This document shows, piece after piece, positions 20,566 to 29,711 of a DNA stretch of 64,000 nucleotides. Every line of letters starts with the position of its first letter. Within the stretch, counting starts at the first letter, position 1. Source of the DNA: Pirellula sp. (lineage in GTDB: Bacteria; Planctomycetota; Planctomycetia; Pirellulales; PNKZ01); the NCBI GenBank assembly GCA_013822735.1, contig PNKZ01000001.1, positions 124,001 through 188,000 of the forward strand, read 5' to 3'. Position numbers and translations under genes: made by a program. The notes under the pieces were generated by a model. It did not search any database, was not told where the DNA came from, and saw nothing but the letters and a program-made list of their open reading frames with translations.

Positions 20566-21720
20566 TTAAGGTGCTTGCACCTTGGCGACTTCCACGGCCA
20601 AATCGGCGGCGGCCGCCTGGTAAGGATTGGCTTCCTTCGCCAGCCGCTCCGACTGCTCGGCCGACCGTTGGAGCCAAGCCTGCCGATCGTCGGCACGCTC
20701 CGGCCCCAGACCTGCCGCGGCCAGAAAGTAGCCGCGGGCGGTAAAGTACCGCACGGCATACCATTCGGGCCACGACTTCTCTTCGGGGCGAAGGTGGGTC
20801 AAATATTCCTCACCCTGAGAAAAAGCCAACTCATACAGCTTTTCCTGTTCAGTCGTCCAGCATTCCAGCGACAAGTACATGGCCGCCACGCGGAGCCGAC
20901 GGAGCGCCGCCAGTTCGTCGGGCTGCGTCAGGAGGTCGTTGTAGAGCCCGAGCGCTCGCCGCGTATCTCCTAGCGCCTTATAGCATTGTCCTTGCTTGAG
21001 CCGGGCCATGAGGCCGGCGATGAGTGTGCGGTAATCCTTGTAGATTTGCTCATAGCGGTCGGCCGCCGCTTTGTAGTTTTCTTGGGCCTCGGACGATTCC
21101 GGCGGATAGATGCCCGCCAGCTCCTCGCGGACTCCGGCGTGGTACATCCGGGCCTGAATGAGCTCGCCCCGCAGCCGCTGGCCGCGGCGTTGCACGGCTT
21201 CGTCGGTGTAGTTGAGCTTGGGGAACCCGAGGTACCGGGTGTTCAGCTGATCGACGGCGGTCGAAAAATACCCCTCCGCGGAGAGGAACGTCTCGCGCGC
21301 TTGGACGATGAGCATCGCACGGCCGGGCTCGTCGGCGGCGGCTTGGGCATCGGCGGCCAGACCCTTGGCCTGGCTCGTCAGCACGACGCCGAGCTGCATT
21401 TCCACCAGCGGGGCGTCAGGATGCGTCGGGTTTTCTTGGAGAAACGTTTCGAGCAGGTTTTGAGCTTTGCCGAGCACGCGCGTGCGCACGGTCGTGTCGG
21501 GCGCCGTGAGCGACGAGCGCACGAGGTCGCCGGCCTCGGCGATGATCGACACTTGCGCATCGGGCAGCCCTGCGCCCGAGGCCGTGGTCTTGCCGTCGTC
21601 GGCGGCTGAGAGCGGGGCGGGGCCGTAGGGCGCCGTATCGAAGAGAGCGGCGCCGCTGAGCCAAGCGGCGATGAATAGCGCTGCGATGCGGCGACTCTGA
21701 AAATTTGCCGACGCCGACAT
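20566..21720 (-). CDS. Secreted TPR-like protein, short paralog
   Basis: A 384-residue helical protein with an N-terminal signal anchor (IAALFIAAWLSGAALF). It matches the N-terminal third of the 1074-residue neighbour over the whole of its mature part: QENPTHPDAPLVEMQLG, IYKDYRTLIAGLMARLKQGQ, ALGLYNDLLTQPDELAALR and AAMYLSLECWTTEQEKLYEL. It stops where the neighbour continues for another ~700 residues. It follows the VWA gene by 76 bp. Likely an envelope scaffold made by duplication and truncation. Confidence 0.75.
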   Translation of the reverse strand: MSASANFQSRRIAALFIAAWLSGAALFDTAPYGPAPLSAADDGKTTASGAGLPDAQVSIIAEAGDLVRSSLTAPDTTVRTRVLGKAQNLLETFLQENPTHPDAPLVEMQLGVVLTSQAKGLAADAQAAADEPGRAMLIVQARETFLSAEGYFSTAVDQLNTRYLGFPKLNYTDEAVQRRGQRLRGELIQARMYHAGVREELAGIYPPESSEAQENYKAAADRYEQIYKDYRTLIAGLMARLKQGQCYKALGDTRRALGLYNDLLTQPDELAALRRLRVAAMYLSLECWTTEQEKLYELAFSQGEEYLTHLRPEEKSWPEWYAVRYFTARGYFLAAAGLGPERADDRQAWLQRSAEQSERLAKEANPYQAAAADLAVEVAKVQAP

Positions 21721-21796
21721 GCAATGCCGTCCGATTCGTGGGCTGGGGGTGCGCCGTGTTTCGCGGCGGTGCGGTGGGGCGCGGCGGAACGGCGCG

Positions 21797-24052
21797 TTAG
21801 CGTGCGGAACGCTTCTCCACGGGGCGACGCTGTGGAGGAACGTTCTGCATTTGCTTCGCGAGCTCGATCCACGGACGGACGCCGCGTACGGTGCCGAGCC
21901 GATCCAACCGCAGGGCCCATTGTAGCACCTCGGCCGGCGCGACGTTATCTCCCCACGGCGAATGACGCAAACGCCCGGCCGTGGCCGCCGCCACCGCCGC
22001 CAATTGCAGCTGCGGGGAGGATTTTTCGAACGCGGGGCTGAGCATGCCCCGGGTGATCGATTGCACGGCTTCTTGCGGCGTGCCGTCGGTCGGATCGCGC
22101 CAGCGGAGCACGGCCGTGGCCACCTCTTGGTCCTTGCCGCCGGTCAGGAAGAGCTCGTAGAGCAACGTCGCCGTTTGGCCGGCATGCAGATCGATTTCGA
22201 CGCGCTGCGGCAGCAGGCCGGCGAAGTCGGCCGGTTCGTGCCCGAGCAGGCGGTAGCTGACGACCGCCTGCGGTTGGAAGGTGAGCGAAAGGACGGCGTC
22301 GGACGCGACCGTTTGGTTGCGGCCGGTGAGCGTTTCCATGAGGGCCGAACGAATGCGTTCTCCCGTGTCGGCGCGAAAGGTCTTCCCGTCGCGCCGGCGG
22401 ACCAGTGCGTCCCAGGGCGTTTCTTCCGCTTCGCCGCTCAGGTCGATGAGATCCATTCGCAAGGTGCGGGCCGCGGACGTTTGCAGGAAGTGTTCGACCG
22501 TGCGCGCGCCGGTGGGGTCGAATTCGTTGAAGGCGTCGCTGATGACGACCACGCGGCGCACGACGTTGCGCGGCGGTTCGCGCCGGGCGGCCGTGGCGCA
22601 GGCCGTGAGAATGCCGCCGGAGAGGTCGCCGCTGCCGCCGGCTTGGAGCCAGTCGACCGCCGCGAGAAGTTGCTCAAGTTCGGCGCGGGTGCCGTCTTCC
22701 ACCACGACGGGATTCGTGCCGCCGAGCGCCACGAGCGTGAGTCGATCGGCGCCGCCGAGCCTGTTCACGAGCGAACGGAGCGCGCCGCGGATCATTTCCA
22801 ATCGGCCGCCGGCCTGCATGCTCGTGGTGACGTCGATGCCGACCGTGAGATAGGTCGGCGGGCGCGGCGCGGCCGGCAATTCGCGGGCCTGCACGGATAG
22901 CTGCAGCAGCCGACCTGTACGTTCCGGCGGCAAGGGACGATCGGCGGCCGCCGGCGGGTTCCAAGGAGCCAACGCGCCGGCGGCGATCAAACGCGCCCCT
23001 TTGTCCGTGGGTCGGCCGTAGCCGTAGTCGACCGCCGTGAGAAACTCCTCGGTGCGCATATGTTTCGCGGGAGGCCATTCGCCGGCCGCGAGATACGTGC
23101 GTGCCAGCTCATAGCCGCTGGTGTCGTGCGTGAGCGGGACGATGGAAGTGGCGAACTCGCGCGGCGTGACACTAGGGAACGTGCCGGTGTCGAGCAGAAA
23201 CGTGCGCCCTTCCGCGCTGAGCGGCACTTCGACGCCGCGCGGCACGCGCACGACGCGGCGCGCTACGTCGGGCAGGTCGTCGAGAATGCGAGCTCCTTGC
23301 ACAGTTCCGGGAGCAACGCCGGGAGCGGCGCCGTGGTACGACGCCGCGGCGCCCAAGGCCCAGGCCGTGGCTTGGAAAACGTCGAGCTTCGGGCGGCGGC
23401 GAACGACGAGCGATTCGTGCTGAGCGTCGAGGCGCGAGCGCTCGCCGGCGAGCGTCGTCGGCAGCGAGGCGAAAGTCGCGCGTACGGCGAGCTGTTGCGG
23501 AGGAGGGGAGGGCGCGACGAACCGAGCGTCGCCGGCCGTTTCGGCCTGCGCGGCGAGATTGAGAATCGGCGACGCCGACGGGTCGTGATGAAGGGCGACA
23601 TCCGATCCGGGGCGTTGTTCGAAGCGCGGCGCGATGATGAAGCGCTGCACGCCGGCGGCCATAAGCAGCAGCGCGGCCACGGCAGCCAGACGTTGCCACG
23701 TGAGGCGAGGGGCCGCGATCTTACGAAGCCGCGCGTGCATACCGGGCGGAACTGGTACCTCGCGCAAGCGCATATCGAGCAGATCGTTCTGCGTGGCGGC
23801 GAGCACCGTTTCGAGGTCTTCCGCGCCGTTCGTATTGTCGTTATCGGCGGCCATCGCGCGGAGTCGGTCGTGCAAGCCGGCGGGGATCGGTATGTCGCAA
23901 AGTTGCGACGCCAGCGGGCCGCGCGAGCTCTCGGCCAGATCCGTCCCTGCTTCCGTGAGCGCGACGCACCGCGCAGCCAGACGCGCAGGCACCGGCACGC
24001 TGCGAAGCAGCCGGTCGAGTTCGTCGTCGCTAAAGTTCACGTCGCGGGGCAT
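21797..24052 (-). CDS. Membrane VWA protein, probable anti-sigma-like N-terminus
   Basis: A 751-residue protein. The N-terminal cytoplasmic region (1-115) contains three copies of a motif of the form LRxVPVPxGLxxRL, at residues ~16-30, 51-65 and 96-110. One membrane helix follows (~121-138). The extracytoplasmic part holds a YfbK-like von Willebrand A domain at about 390-560; the metal site reads GIDVTTSM, with Thr in place of the first Ser of DxSxS, and has a later VVISDAFNEFD. It lies immediately downstream of the ECF sigma gene, the usual place of an anti-sigma factor, so I infer that the N-terminus controls that sigma factor. I see no zinc-binding HxxxCxxC. Confidence 0.75.
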   Translation of the reverse strand: MPRDVNFSDDELDRLLRSVPVPARLAARCVALTEAGTDLAESSRGPLASQLCDIPIPAGLHDRLRAMAADNDNTNGAEDLETVLAATQNDLLDMRLREVPVPPGMHARLRKIAAPRLTWQRLAAVAALLLMAAGVQRFIIAPRFEQRPGSDVALHHDPSASPILNLAAQAETAGDARFVAPSPPPQQLAVRATFASLPTTLAGERSRLDAQHESLVVRRRPKLDVFQATAWALGAAASYHGAAPGVAPGTVQGARILDDLPDVARRVVRVPRGVEVPLSAEGRTFLLDTGTFPSVTPREFATSIVPLTHDTSGYELARTYLAAGEWPPAKHMRTEEFLTAVDYGYGRPTDKGARLIAAGALAPWNPPAAADRPLPPERTGRLLQLSVQARELPAAPRPPTYLTVGIDVTTSMQAGGRLEMIRGALRSLVNRLGGADRLTLVALGGTNPVVVEDGTRAELEQLLAAVDWLQAGGSGDLSGGILTACATAARREPPRNVVRRVVVISDAFNEFDPTGARTVEHFLQTSAARTLRMDLIDLSGEAEETPWDALVRRRDGKTFRADTGERIRSALMETLTGRNQTVASDAVLSLTFQPQAVVSYRLLGHEPADFAGLLPQRVEIDLHAGQTATLLYELFLTGGKDQEVATAVLRWRDPTDGTPQEAVQSITRGMLSPAFEKSSPQLQLAAVAAATAGRLRHSPWGDNVAPAEVLQWALRLDRLGTVRGVRPWIELAKQMQNVPPQRRPVEKRSAR

Positions 24053-24063
24053 TTCAGGAAAGT

Positions 24064-24092
24064 CGCTGGTAGCTGGTAGCTAGTTGCTAGGT
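24064..24092. repeat. CTAG-rich repeat, copy 1
   Basis: Contains TAGCTGGTAGCTAGTTGCTAG, also found at 43842-43870. It lies in the 56-bp gap between the ECF sigma gene and the VWA gene. Confidence 0.6.
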
Positions 24093-24108
24093 GGAGAAGG
24101 CAGAGAAA

Positions 24109-24615
24109 TCAGACCGCGTGCTTTTGTGCAGCTTGCAATAGTTCGCGGAGTTGGCGGCGGGCGCGGCTGACGCGGGAGAGCACCGTGCCGATCGGAATGC
24201 CCAACAGGTCGGCGGTCTCTTGGTGGGTCAACTCGCCGACGACCACCAAAAGGAGCGTCTCGCGGAGGTCGTCATGGATTTGGCTGAGGGCTGCTTGAAC
24301 CTCGTCGGTGTATTGCTCTTCAATCGGATCGTCGCCGCGCACGGTCAGGAGTGCGAGTTCGTCGCCGCCGGTACGTTCGCTCGAATCGCGCCGCCGCCAC
24401 CGATCGACGGCTCGCCGCCGCAAGATCGAGAGCAGCCAAGCGCGGTCCCCCCGGTCGGGCTCGTAGCGCTCGCGGCTTTTCCAGACGGAACGAAACGTCT
24501 CCTGCACCACGTCCTCCGCGTCGTGCGCATCGCCCATCAGGCGATACGCCGTGCGATAGAGGGCATCGCCGTGCTCGGTCACCAGTTGATTAAATTCGGA
24601 CTGTGCGAGGGGCAC
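24109..24615 (-). CDS. ECF-type RNA polymerase sigma factor
   Basis: A 168-residue group IV sigma factor. Region 2 is visible as ALYRTAYRLMGDAHDAEDVV followed by QETFRSVW. Region 4 is the helix-turn-helix HQETADLLGIPIGTVLSRVS with RARRQLRELL. Regions 1 and 3 are absent, as expected. It directs RNA polymerase to a small regulon, often including its own operon; here the downstream genes on the same strand are the VWA membrane protein and then TPR and ExbB/ExbD genes. The start is ATG at 24615. Confidence 0.92.
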   Translation of the reverse strand: MPLAQSEFNQLVTEHGDALYRTAYRLMGDAHDAEDVVQETFRSVWKSRERYEPDRGDRAWLLSILRRRAVDRWRRRDSSERTGGDELALLTVRGDDPIEEQYTDEVQAALSQIHDDLRETLLLVVVGELTHQETADLLGIPIGTVLSRVSRARRQLRELLQAAQKHAV

Positions 24616-24933
24616 GCCGTCGCTCCTGCTCGGGGATCATCCGCCGTTAGCTGCCCACCTACGGTTCGGGGCGGTACAGACGCTTTATTCCGCGTGGTGG
24701 CGATGCGGGAATAACCGCGGCCGGTCGACGCGAAGGAATTGCCGAACCACAAACGAGTTACGCCGACCGGTTCCGCCGGCTCGCGCAGGTTTCAGCATTT
24801 TTCCCTGGCCGGGTCGCTATAGAATAGGGTATCCGCCGACTGCGGCGAATTGCACGATTTTTCCACGTCTTTTGTTTCCGATCTTCCGCCGGGCCCGGTC
24901 AGTCGGGCCGCCGGGTATTCCACGGCTACCGCC
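24616..24933. other. Divergent intergenic region, ECF sigma / membrane protein pair
   Basis: 318 bases separating two divergent transcription units, so promoters for both should lie here. I see no gene and cannot identify an ECF-type -35/-10 pair with confidence. Confidence 0.5.
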
Positions 24934-26031
24934 ATGTCGACGGGCTTTGCTCCCCGTATGGAGACGACCTCAGTGCTTAAGTTTCGCACCGCCGCCGGCC
25001 GGGCCGCTTATAAACCGAGAAACTATCTGGCCCACAAGTTTCAACGGCCCTTCTGGTTTCTGATTCTGATCATCGCGGTCGGACTCTGGATTGCACGCGG
25101 CGGCGACCCTTCGCGTTGGCAAGAGTTGTTCAAGTTCGGAAATCGCGGGGCGACTCCCGGCGCCGCGACGGAACCGGTCGACAATCGTGTAGCCGTCAAT
25201 GCCGTGGCTCCTGCGCCGGGCGAAGTGCAAGCGGTGCCGGGGGAAGACAAAAAGCAACCGGTCGCCGTGAAGCGCCTGTTCGGCAACGTCCGCCCGGAGT
25301 TGTTCACGGGGTTGGAAGACGACGCCGTGTATCGTCGCGACGAAGAACAGAGTCTGTTTCAATTGCTCCGCACGCTCGACGAAGCCGACGAGCGCGATAT
25401 CGAAATCGCATCGGTCGGCGAACGAACCTTCCGTCAGCTCAACGAGCAGACGAAAGAGTATCGCGGCGAGATCGTCGACGTCGCGGGCACCGTGCACCGC
25501 ATTATTCCGCAGCAAGCAAACCAGAATCTGCACGGCATCGAGAAGTACTACGAAGTGTGGATCCAGCCCGAGAAGAGCTTGGTGCCGATCGTGTTCATCT
25601 GTTTGGAGTTGCCGAAGGATTATCCCGCGGGCGACGTGATGCAGAACGTGCGCGCGAGCGGGTACTTCTACAAGCGACTCGGCTATGCGAGCGAGCCCGA
25701 CCCCAAAACAGGCGAGCCCGTCTTTCGCAGTTCGCCGTTGGTGTTGGCGAAGACTCTGCGTTGGACCCCCAAAGGAAAGATCGCCGATGCGGTCGCTGCC
25801 GGCGAAGATGCCGTGGCCCACGTGCCGGGTCTGCCGCGCGGCATTCCCACGAAATGGGTTTTGCCGCTCTTGGGTTTCGGGATGGTGTTGATGATCGCGC
25901 TGGCCGTGTGGGCCTTTCGACTCTCGCGCACCTCGGTGACCAGCCGAGGGCCGCTCGTCGGGCGCATCCGTCGCGCGGCCGAAGAAGCCGAAGCGGCCAA
26001 AAACCTTAACAACTTGAAGATCGAACCATGA
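24934..26031 (+). CDS. Membrane protein of unknown function, single-module member of a tandem pair
   Basis: A 365-residue protein with two membrane helices: one near the N-terminus (FWFLILIIAVGLWIA) and one near the C-terminus (LPLLGFGMVLMIALAVWAF). Between them is an extracytoplasmic domain with GEIVDVAGTVHRI, IEKYYEVWIQPE, FICLELPKDYPAGDVMQNVR and ASGYFYKRLGY. The next protein contains a matching module (QYYEVALFTAE, LELPPGFPQGQDINETVR, IPGTYLTGW). It may be a beta-barrel or OB-like domain. The start may be 24934 or 24958. It overlaps the next gene by four bases (ATGA), which implies coupled translation. Confidence 0.65.
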   Translation: MSTGFAPRMETTSVLKFRTAAGRAAYKPRNYLAHKFQRPFWFLILIIAVGLWIARGGDPSRWQELFKFGNRGATPGAATEPVDNRVAVNAVAPAPGEVQAVPGEDKKQPVAVKRLFGNVRPELFTGLEDDAVYRRDEEQSLFQLLRTLDEADERDIEIASVGERTFRQLNEQTKEYRGEIVDVAGTVHRIIPQQANQNLHGIEKYYEVWIQPEKSLVPIVFICLELPKDYPAGDVMQNVRASGYFYKRLGYASEPDPKTGEPVFRSSPLVLAKTLRWTPKGKIADAVAAGEDAVAHVPGLPRGIPTKWVLPLLGFGMVLMIALAVWAFRLSRTSVTSRGPLVGRIRRAAEEAEAAKNLNNLKIEP

Positions 26032-27575
26032 CGCGCACCCCGTCGCATCGCCTGTTTGTGGTCGGCTGTTTGTTCGCGGTCGTCGGCCTCGCCGACTTGG
26101 CGATCGGCCAAGAAGCCGCCAAGGAAAGCGCCGAAAAAGCCGCCGCACCGGACGCGCCGCCGAAGATCGAGCTCACGTTGCCGACGACGCCGAAGCCGAC
26201 GGACAAGCCTGTGCACGTCGAAGAGGCGATGCCGACGGATCCGTTGGGGGAGCTGCTATTTTCCGTGGGCGTGCCTCCTTCAACCTGGACGAAGTTTACC
26301 GACGGCTCGCCGCTTAGCGACTCGGAACGTCGTCCGCTGGTCGGTGTGTTCGCGGCGGTGCGGCAACTGAAGCCGGAAGATTGGTCGACCTATGCCCGAC
26401 CGATGCCGGTGCCGCCGGCGACGCTCGACACCGCGGCACTTTGGCGCGCCGTCGGAACACTAAAGTCGATTGCGCCGCAAGAGTTCACCGATGCGGAGCT
26501 CGACATTGTGTACGCCGCCGCCGTGGCCAATTCGCCGGGAGATCCGCCGCGCCTGGCCGACGGCGATCCGCGTCGCAAGTTCTTCCGTTGCGAAGTCGCG
26601 GTGCCGGGGCGCACGGGGCCGCTGATCGTGTATACGTTGCGGGTGCCGGATGCGCTGCGCGGCAAGACGACGGTCGAAGAGCGCATCGGCGTGCAGGGGA
26701 TGTATCTCAAGGGAGTCGGCGCCGGCCCGGATGGTTCGCCGATCTTCGCGGCCGATCGCTTGGAGTGGTTCAAACGCACGCCGCTCGGGGATCTCGGCAT
26801 GGACTACGGGCTGTACGACGACGTACGGCCGTTTTCCTCGGACTTATCGGCGGAGCGCGAGTGCTTGTTTCAGTTGCTCGTGGCGATGAAGAAGGTCGAC
26901 TTCGCCAAGCTGCAGGAGCTCACGAAGGGAGCCTATTCCGTCGTGCCGCTCTTCAACGATGGTCCGAAGATGCTGGGAGAGCTCACTGCGCAAGAAGGGC
27001 AAGCGCGCCGCGCGGTGTTGGTCGTCGCCGACAAGGAGTTGCAGCGTCGTTACGGAATCTCGCAGTATTACGAAGTGGCGCTCTTCACGGCGGAGTCGGT
27101 GGATAATCCGCTCCTCTTCAACCTGCTCGAATTGCCGCCCGGCTTTCCCCAAGGGCAAGACATCAATGAAACGGTGCGGATTCCGGGCACGTATCTGACC
27201 GGCTGGACCTACAAGCGCGACCGGACGGATGCCGAAAAGCGGGAAGCCGCCAAGCGCGAGGCCGCGGGCCTGCCGCCGGAAAAACCGGGGATGCAAAAGG
27301 CGCCGCTCCTGGTCGGCAAATCGCTGGTCTGGCTGAAGCGAATCGTCGCCGCTCAAGACGACGGCTTCAGTTGGCTCGTCAACGGCGCGGTCATCGTGTT
27401 GGTGCTCGTCATCGCGGCGATTGCCTGGACGACGCTGCGGGCCGACCGGACGGCGCGGGACATCGTGCAACGCACGAACGCCCCGCCGGCGGGAACCTCG
27501 CTGAACGATCTGCCGGGCGACTTTCGCAACGGGCCCGATTTCAGCAGTTTGGAAGCGCGCGACGACCGCAAGTAG
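26028..27575 (+). CDS. Membrane protein of unknown function, two-module member of a tandem pair
   Basis: A 515-residue protein with a signal peptide or N-terminal helix (LFVVGCLFAVVGLADLAIG) and a C-terminal membrane helix (NGAVIVLVLVIAAIAWTTL). It seems to carry two copies of the module seen once in the preceding protein: a diverged one (GPLIVYTLRVPDALRG, IGVQGMYLKGVG) and a clear one (YGISQYYEVALF, LLELPPGFPQGQD). It starts at ATG 26028, inside the last codons of the preceding gene. I recognise no enzymatic motif. Confidence 0.65.
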   Translation: MTRTPSHRLFVVGCLFAVVGLADLAIGQEAAKESAEKAAAPDAPPKIELTLPTTPKPTDKPVHVEEAMPTDPLGELLFSVGVPPSTWTKFTDGSPLSDSERRPLVGVFAAVRQLKPEDWSTYARPMPVPPATLDTAALWRAVGTLKSIAPQEFTDAELDIVYAAAVANSPGDPPRLADGDPRRKFFRCEVAVPGRTGPLIVYTLRVPDALRGKTTVEERIGVQGMYLKGVGAGPDGSPIFAADRLEWFKRTPLGDLGMDYGLYDDVRPFSSDLSAERECLFQLLVAMKKVDFAKLQELTKGAYSVVPLFNDGPKMLGELTAQEGQARRAVLVVADKELQRRYGISQYYEVALFTAESVDNPLLFNLLELPPGFPQGQDINETVRIPGTYLTGWTYKRDRTDAEKREAAKREAAGLPPEKPGMQKAPLLVGKSLVWLKRIVAAQDDGFSWLVNGAVIVLVLVIAAIAWTTLRADRTARDIVQRTNAPPAGTSLNDLPGDFRNGPDFSSLEARDDRK

Positions 27576-27683
27576 TCGTACGCTCCTCCGCGACGTATGC
27601 GAAACCTTCTCCGCTTGTCGGGGTATCATCCGACGGGTTCGCTACGTCCCCGCGGCTGGTCCGCCTTGCGGAGGTTCTCGCTC

Positions 27684-28970
27684 ATGCAACTGTTTATTCG
27701 CAGCAGCCTAGCGTTGCTCGCGGCCTGCGTCGTTTCCTGCTGGGCCGGCTCGGGCACGGCCCAAGAGATTCGGCACGGCAAAGTCGTGGCGCTCGATCTG
27801 GAACGAAATGCGATCACCATCGCCGCCGATGGAGCGGAGCTGAAGCTCGACATTTCGCCCGGAATGCAAGTGCTTGATACGCAGCGCGGCACCCTCGCCG
27901 AACGGTTTGCGCAGGCGGGCTTGAAGCCCGGCACCGAACTCTTCTTTCGTGTGAACCCGGGGACCGACGTCTTGAACGCCGTCCGGGTCGGGCCGGCGCA
28001 GAACCGTCCGGGTCGAGGCGCGGGGGGCGCTCCTGCGGCGCCCGGCGAGCGCGTGACGAAAGATACTTCGCACTTGAAGCCGCTCACGGAACTCGGCCAG
28101 GGGAAGTATCAAGGCTTCACGGGCGGGCTTTATCCCGACGGCGCCAACGAACGCCCCTCGGCCCACGAAGCGGCCGGCCTGCGACGGGCCGGCGAAGTGC
28201 GACCGCTCGATGCCGACGGCAAGCCCGACGCCGAGCGCGGGCGGATCGTGTTGCTCTCCGTCGGTATGAGCAACACCTCGCAACTATCGCAAGGCTTTGA
28301 GGCGGCGCTCCGCGGGGCCGACGACGTGAACCCGAAATTGCTCTTCGTCAACGGCGCGCAAGGAGGCATGACGGCGGCGGCGATCCAAGATCCGGAAGAC
28401 GACGGGCGCGGCGCGCAATACTGGCGCGTGGTCGACGAGCGCTTGAAGGCCTCCGGCGTGTCGCGGGCTCAAGTGCAGGCCGTTTGGATCAAGCAAGCCG
28501 ACGCCGGTCCGTCGCAAGGGTTTCCCGCGTATGCCCGGACGTTGCAGAGCGAGTTGCAGATGATTCTGCATGTGATCCAAGAGCGTTTTCCCAACTGTAA
28601 GCTCGCGTATCTCTCCAGCCGCACCTACGGCGGTTTTGCCAGGTCGCGTTTGAATCCGGAGCCGTATGCGTACGAGTCGGGCTTCTCCGTGAAGTGGCTG
28701 ATCGAAGATCAGCTCACGGGCAATGCGGAATTGAACTTCGATCCGAAGAAGGGGGCCGTGCGCGCGCCGTGGCTGAGTTGGGGACCGTATCTTTGGGCCG
28801 AGGGAACCACGAAGCGCGCCGCCGACGGATTTGCGTACGTGCCCGAGGATTTCGGCTCGGACGGTACGCACCACTCACCGCAGGGCATCAGCAAAGGGGG
28901 CGAGCAACTGCTGAAGTTCTTCCGCACCGATGCGACGGCCAAGCCGTGGTTCTCGAAGAACGGCTCTTGA
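27684..28970 (+). CDS. Secreted SGNH-hydrolase-like protein
   Basis: A 428-residue exported protein. The signal peptide ends about SGTA|QEI. Residues ~25-105 form a small beta-rich domain (GKVVALDLERNAITIAADGA). The main domain resembles an SGNH/GDSL esterase: block I is VLLSVGMSNTSQ with a serine, a later block is FVNGAQGGMTAA with Asn and Gly, and the C-terminal Asp-His pair is SDGTHHSPQG. The family typically hydrolyses esters of sugars or lipids; here the substrate is unknown. The ATG at 27684 has GGAGG 9 bases upstream. The 3' end faces the CvpA-like gene. Confidence 0.7.
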   Translation: MQLFIRSSLALLAACVVSCWAGSGTAQEIRHGKVVALDLERNAITIAADGAELKLDISPGMQVLDTQRGTLAERFAQAGLKPGTELFFRVNPGTDVLNAVRVGPAQNRPGRGAGGAPAAPGERVTKDTSHLKPLTELGQGKYQGFTGGLYPDGANERPSAHEAAGLRRAGEVRPLDADGKPDAERGRIVLLSVGMSNTSQLSQGFEAALRGADDVNPKLLFVNGAQGGMTAAAIQDPEDDGRGAQYWRVVDERLKASGVSRAQVQAVWIKQADAGPSQGFPAYARTLQSELQMILHVIQERFPNCKLAYLSSRTYGGFARSRLNPEPYAYESGFSVKWLIEDQLTGNAELNFDPKKGAVRAPWLSWGPYLWAEGTTKRAADGFAYVPEDFGSDGTHHSPQGISKGGEQLLKFFRTDATAKPWFSKNGS

Positions 28971-28979
28971 GTCGCGTCG

Positions 28980-29588
28980 TTAGTTGACGAACGTGTCTAA
29001 CTTCGTGTCGAGCCAAGCGCGGCGCGAGGCGTACTTGAGCATGAATTCGCTCTTGGGATCGAACGTCGTGGCGGCCGTGTCGGAATCGCCGGAAACGTTG
29101 CGGCCCCAGGCGCCGCCGTTGGAAAGCTTTTGCATGAACCCGAGCCACTTGCGGTCGGGCGCCAGGCCGTAGAGCATGTTCTGCTCCGGATCGAACGAGC
29201 CCCCCATGAAGTTGCGCGACAGGGGCGCGAGGTGGAGCGCGAAGCACACAAACATCACGGCGGTCCAGCCGATGAAGGCGGCCATGAGCACGCCGCCAAA
29301 ATTATCGACGGGGGGATGAAAGCGAACGCGGAACCGCGAGAGCTTCGTGCCGATGGTGCGGAGCAGCACGTAGGTGACGGTGAAGACGAGTCCGAGCGCC
29401 AGGAGGTCCCAAAAATGGAGCATGGCCGGCACGAATCCCGTGAGTAAGTCCGCGACCGGTTCGAAGTAGTTGGTCGCCACGACGGCGGCCGTGACGGTGC
29501 TGAACAGCGTAATGGTGTTGCTCCAAAGCCCGTCGCGCAGCAGGGTCGCAACAATGGAGATGAAGAGAATGAGCAAGACGTAGTTCAT
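28980..29588 (-). CDS. CvpA-like membrane protein
   Basis: A 202-residue protein with about four membrane helices in the first 130 residues (MNYVLLILFISIVATLL; NTITLFSTVTAAVVATNYF; LLALGLVFTVTYVLL; FGGVLMAAFIGWTAVMFVC) and a polar C-terminal tail. The order and a loop with FRVRFHPPVDNFGG agree with the CvpA family. The molecular role of CvpA proteins is poorly defined; they are linked to envelope integrity. Next upstream on the same strand is the GspE-like gene, with a 123-bp gap. Confidence 0.7.
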   Translation of the reverse strand: MNYVLLILFISIVATLLRDGLWSNTITLFSTVTAAVVATNYFEPVADLLTGFVPAMLHFWDLLALGLVFTVTYVLLRTIGTKLSRFRVRFHPPVDNFGGVLMAAFIGWTAVMFVCFALHLAPLSRNFMGGSFDPEQNMLYGLAPDRKWLGFMQKLSNGGAWGRNVSGDSDTAATTFDPKSEFMLKYASRRAWLDTKLDTFVN

Positions 29589-29687
29589 GGAAGTAGTTCG
29601 CGGGTCTAGGTTCTTCGTGCTTCGTGCTGCGGGCTTGGTTCGGAGTACTGGGTACTAACTACGACGTGCGATCTCGTCAGCTTCTTT

Positions 29688-29702
29688 CCAGCAACTAGCT
29701 AC
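29688..29702. repeat. CTAG-rich repeat, partial copy
   Basis: AGCAACTAGCTACTC, the reverse complement of part of the repeat at 24064-24092. It lies between the CvpA-like gene and the GspE-like gene. Confidence 0.45.
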
Positions 29703-29711
29703 TCTCTTGAC

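Noticed and set aside
20144-20773. 209-codon minus-strand open frame before the large TPR gene
   Set aside because: It overlaps the end of the short TPR paralog in another frame and its intergenic part has no coding signs.
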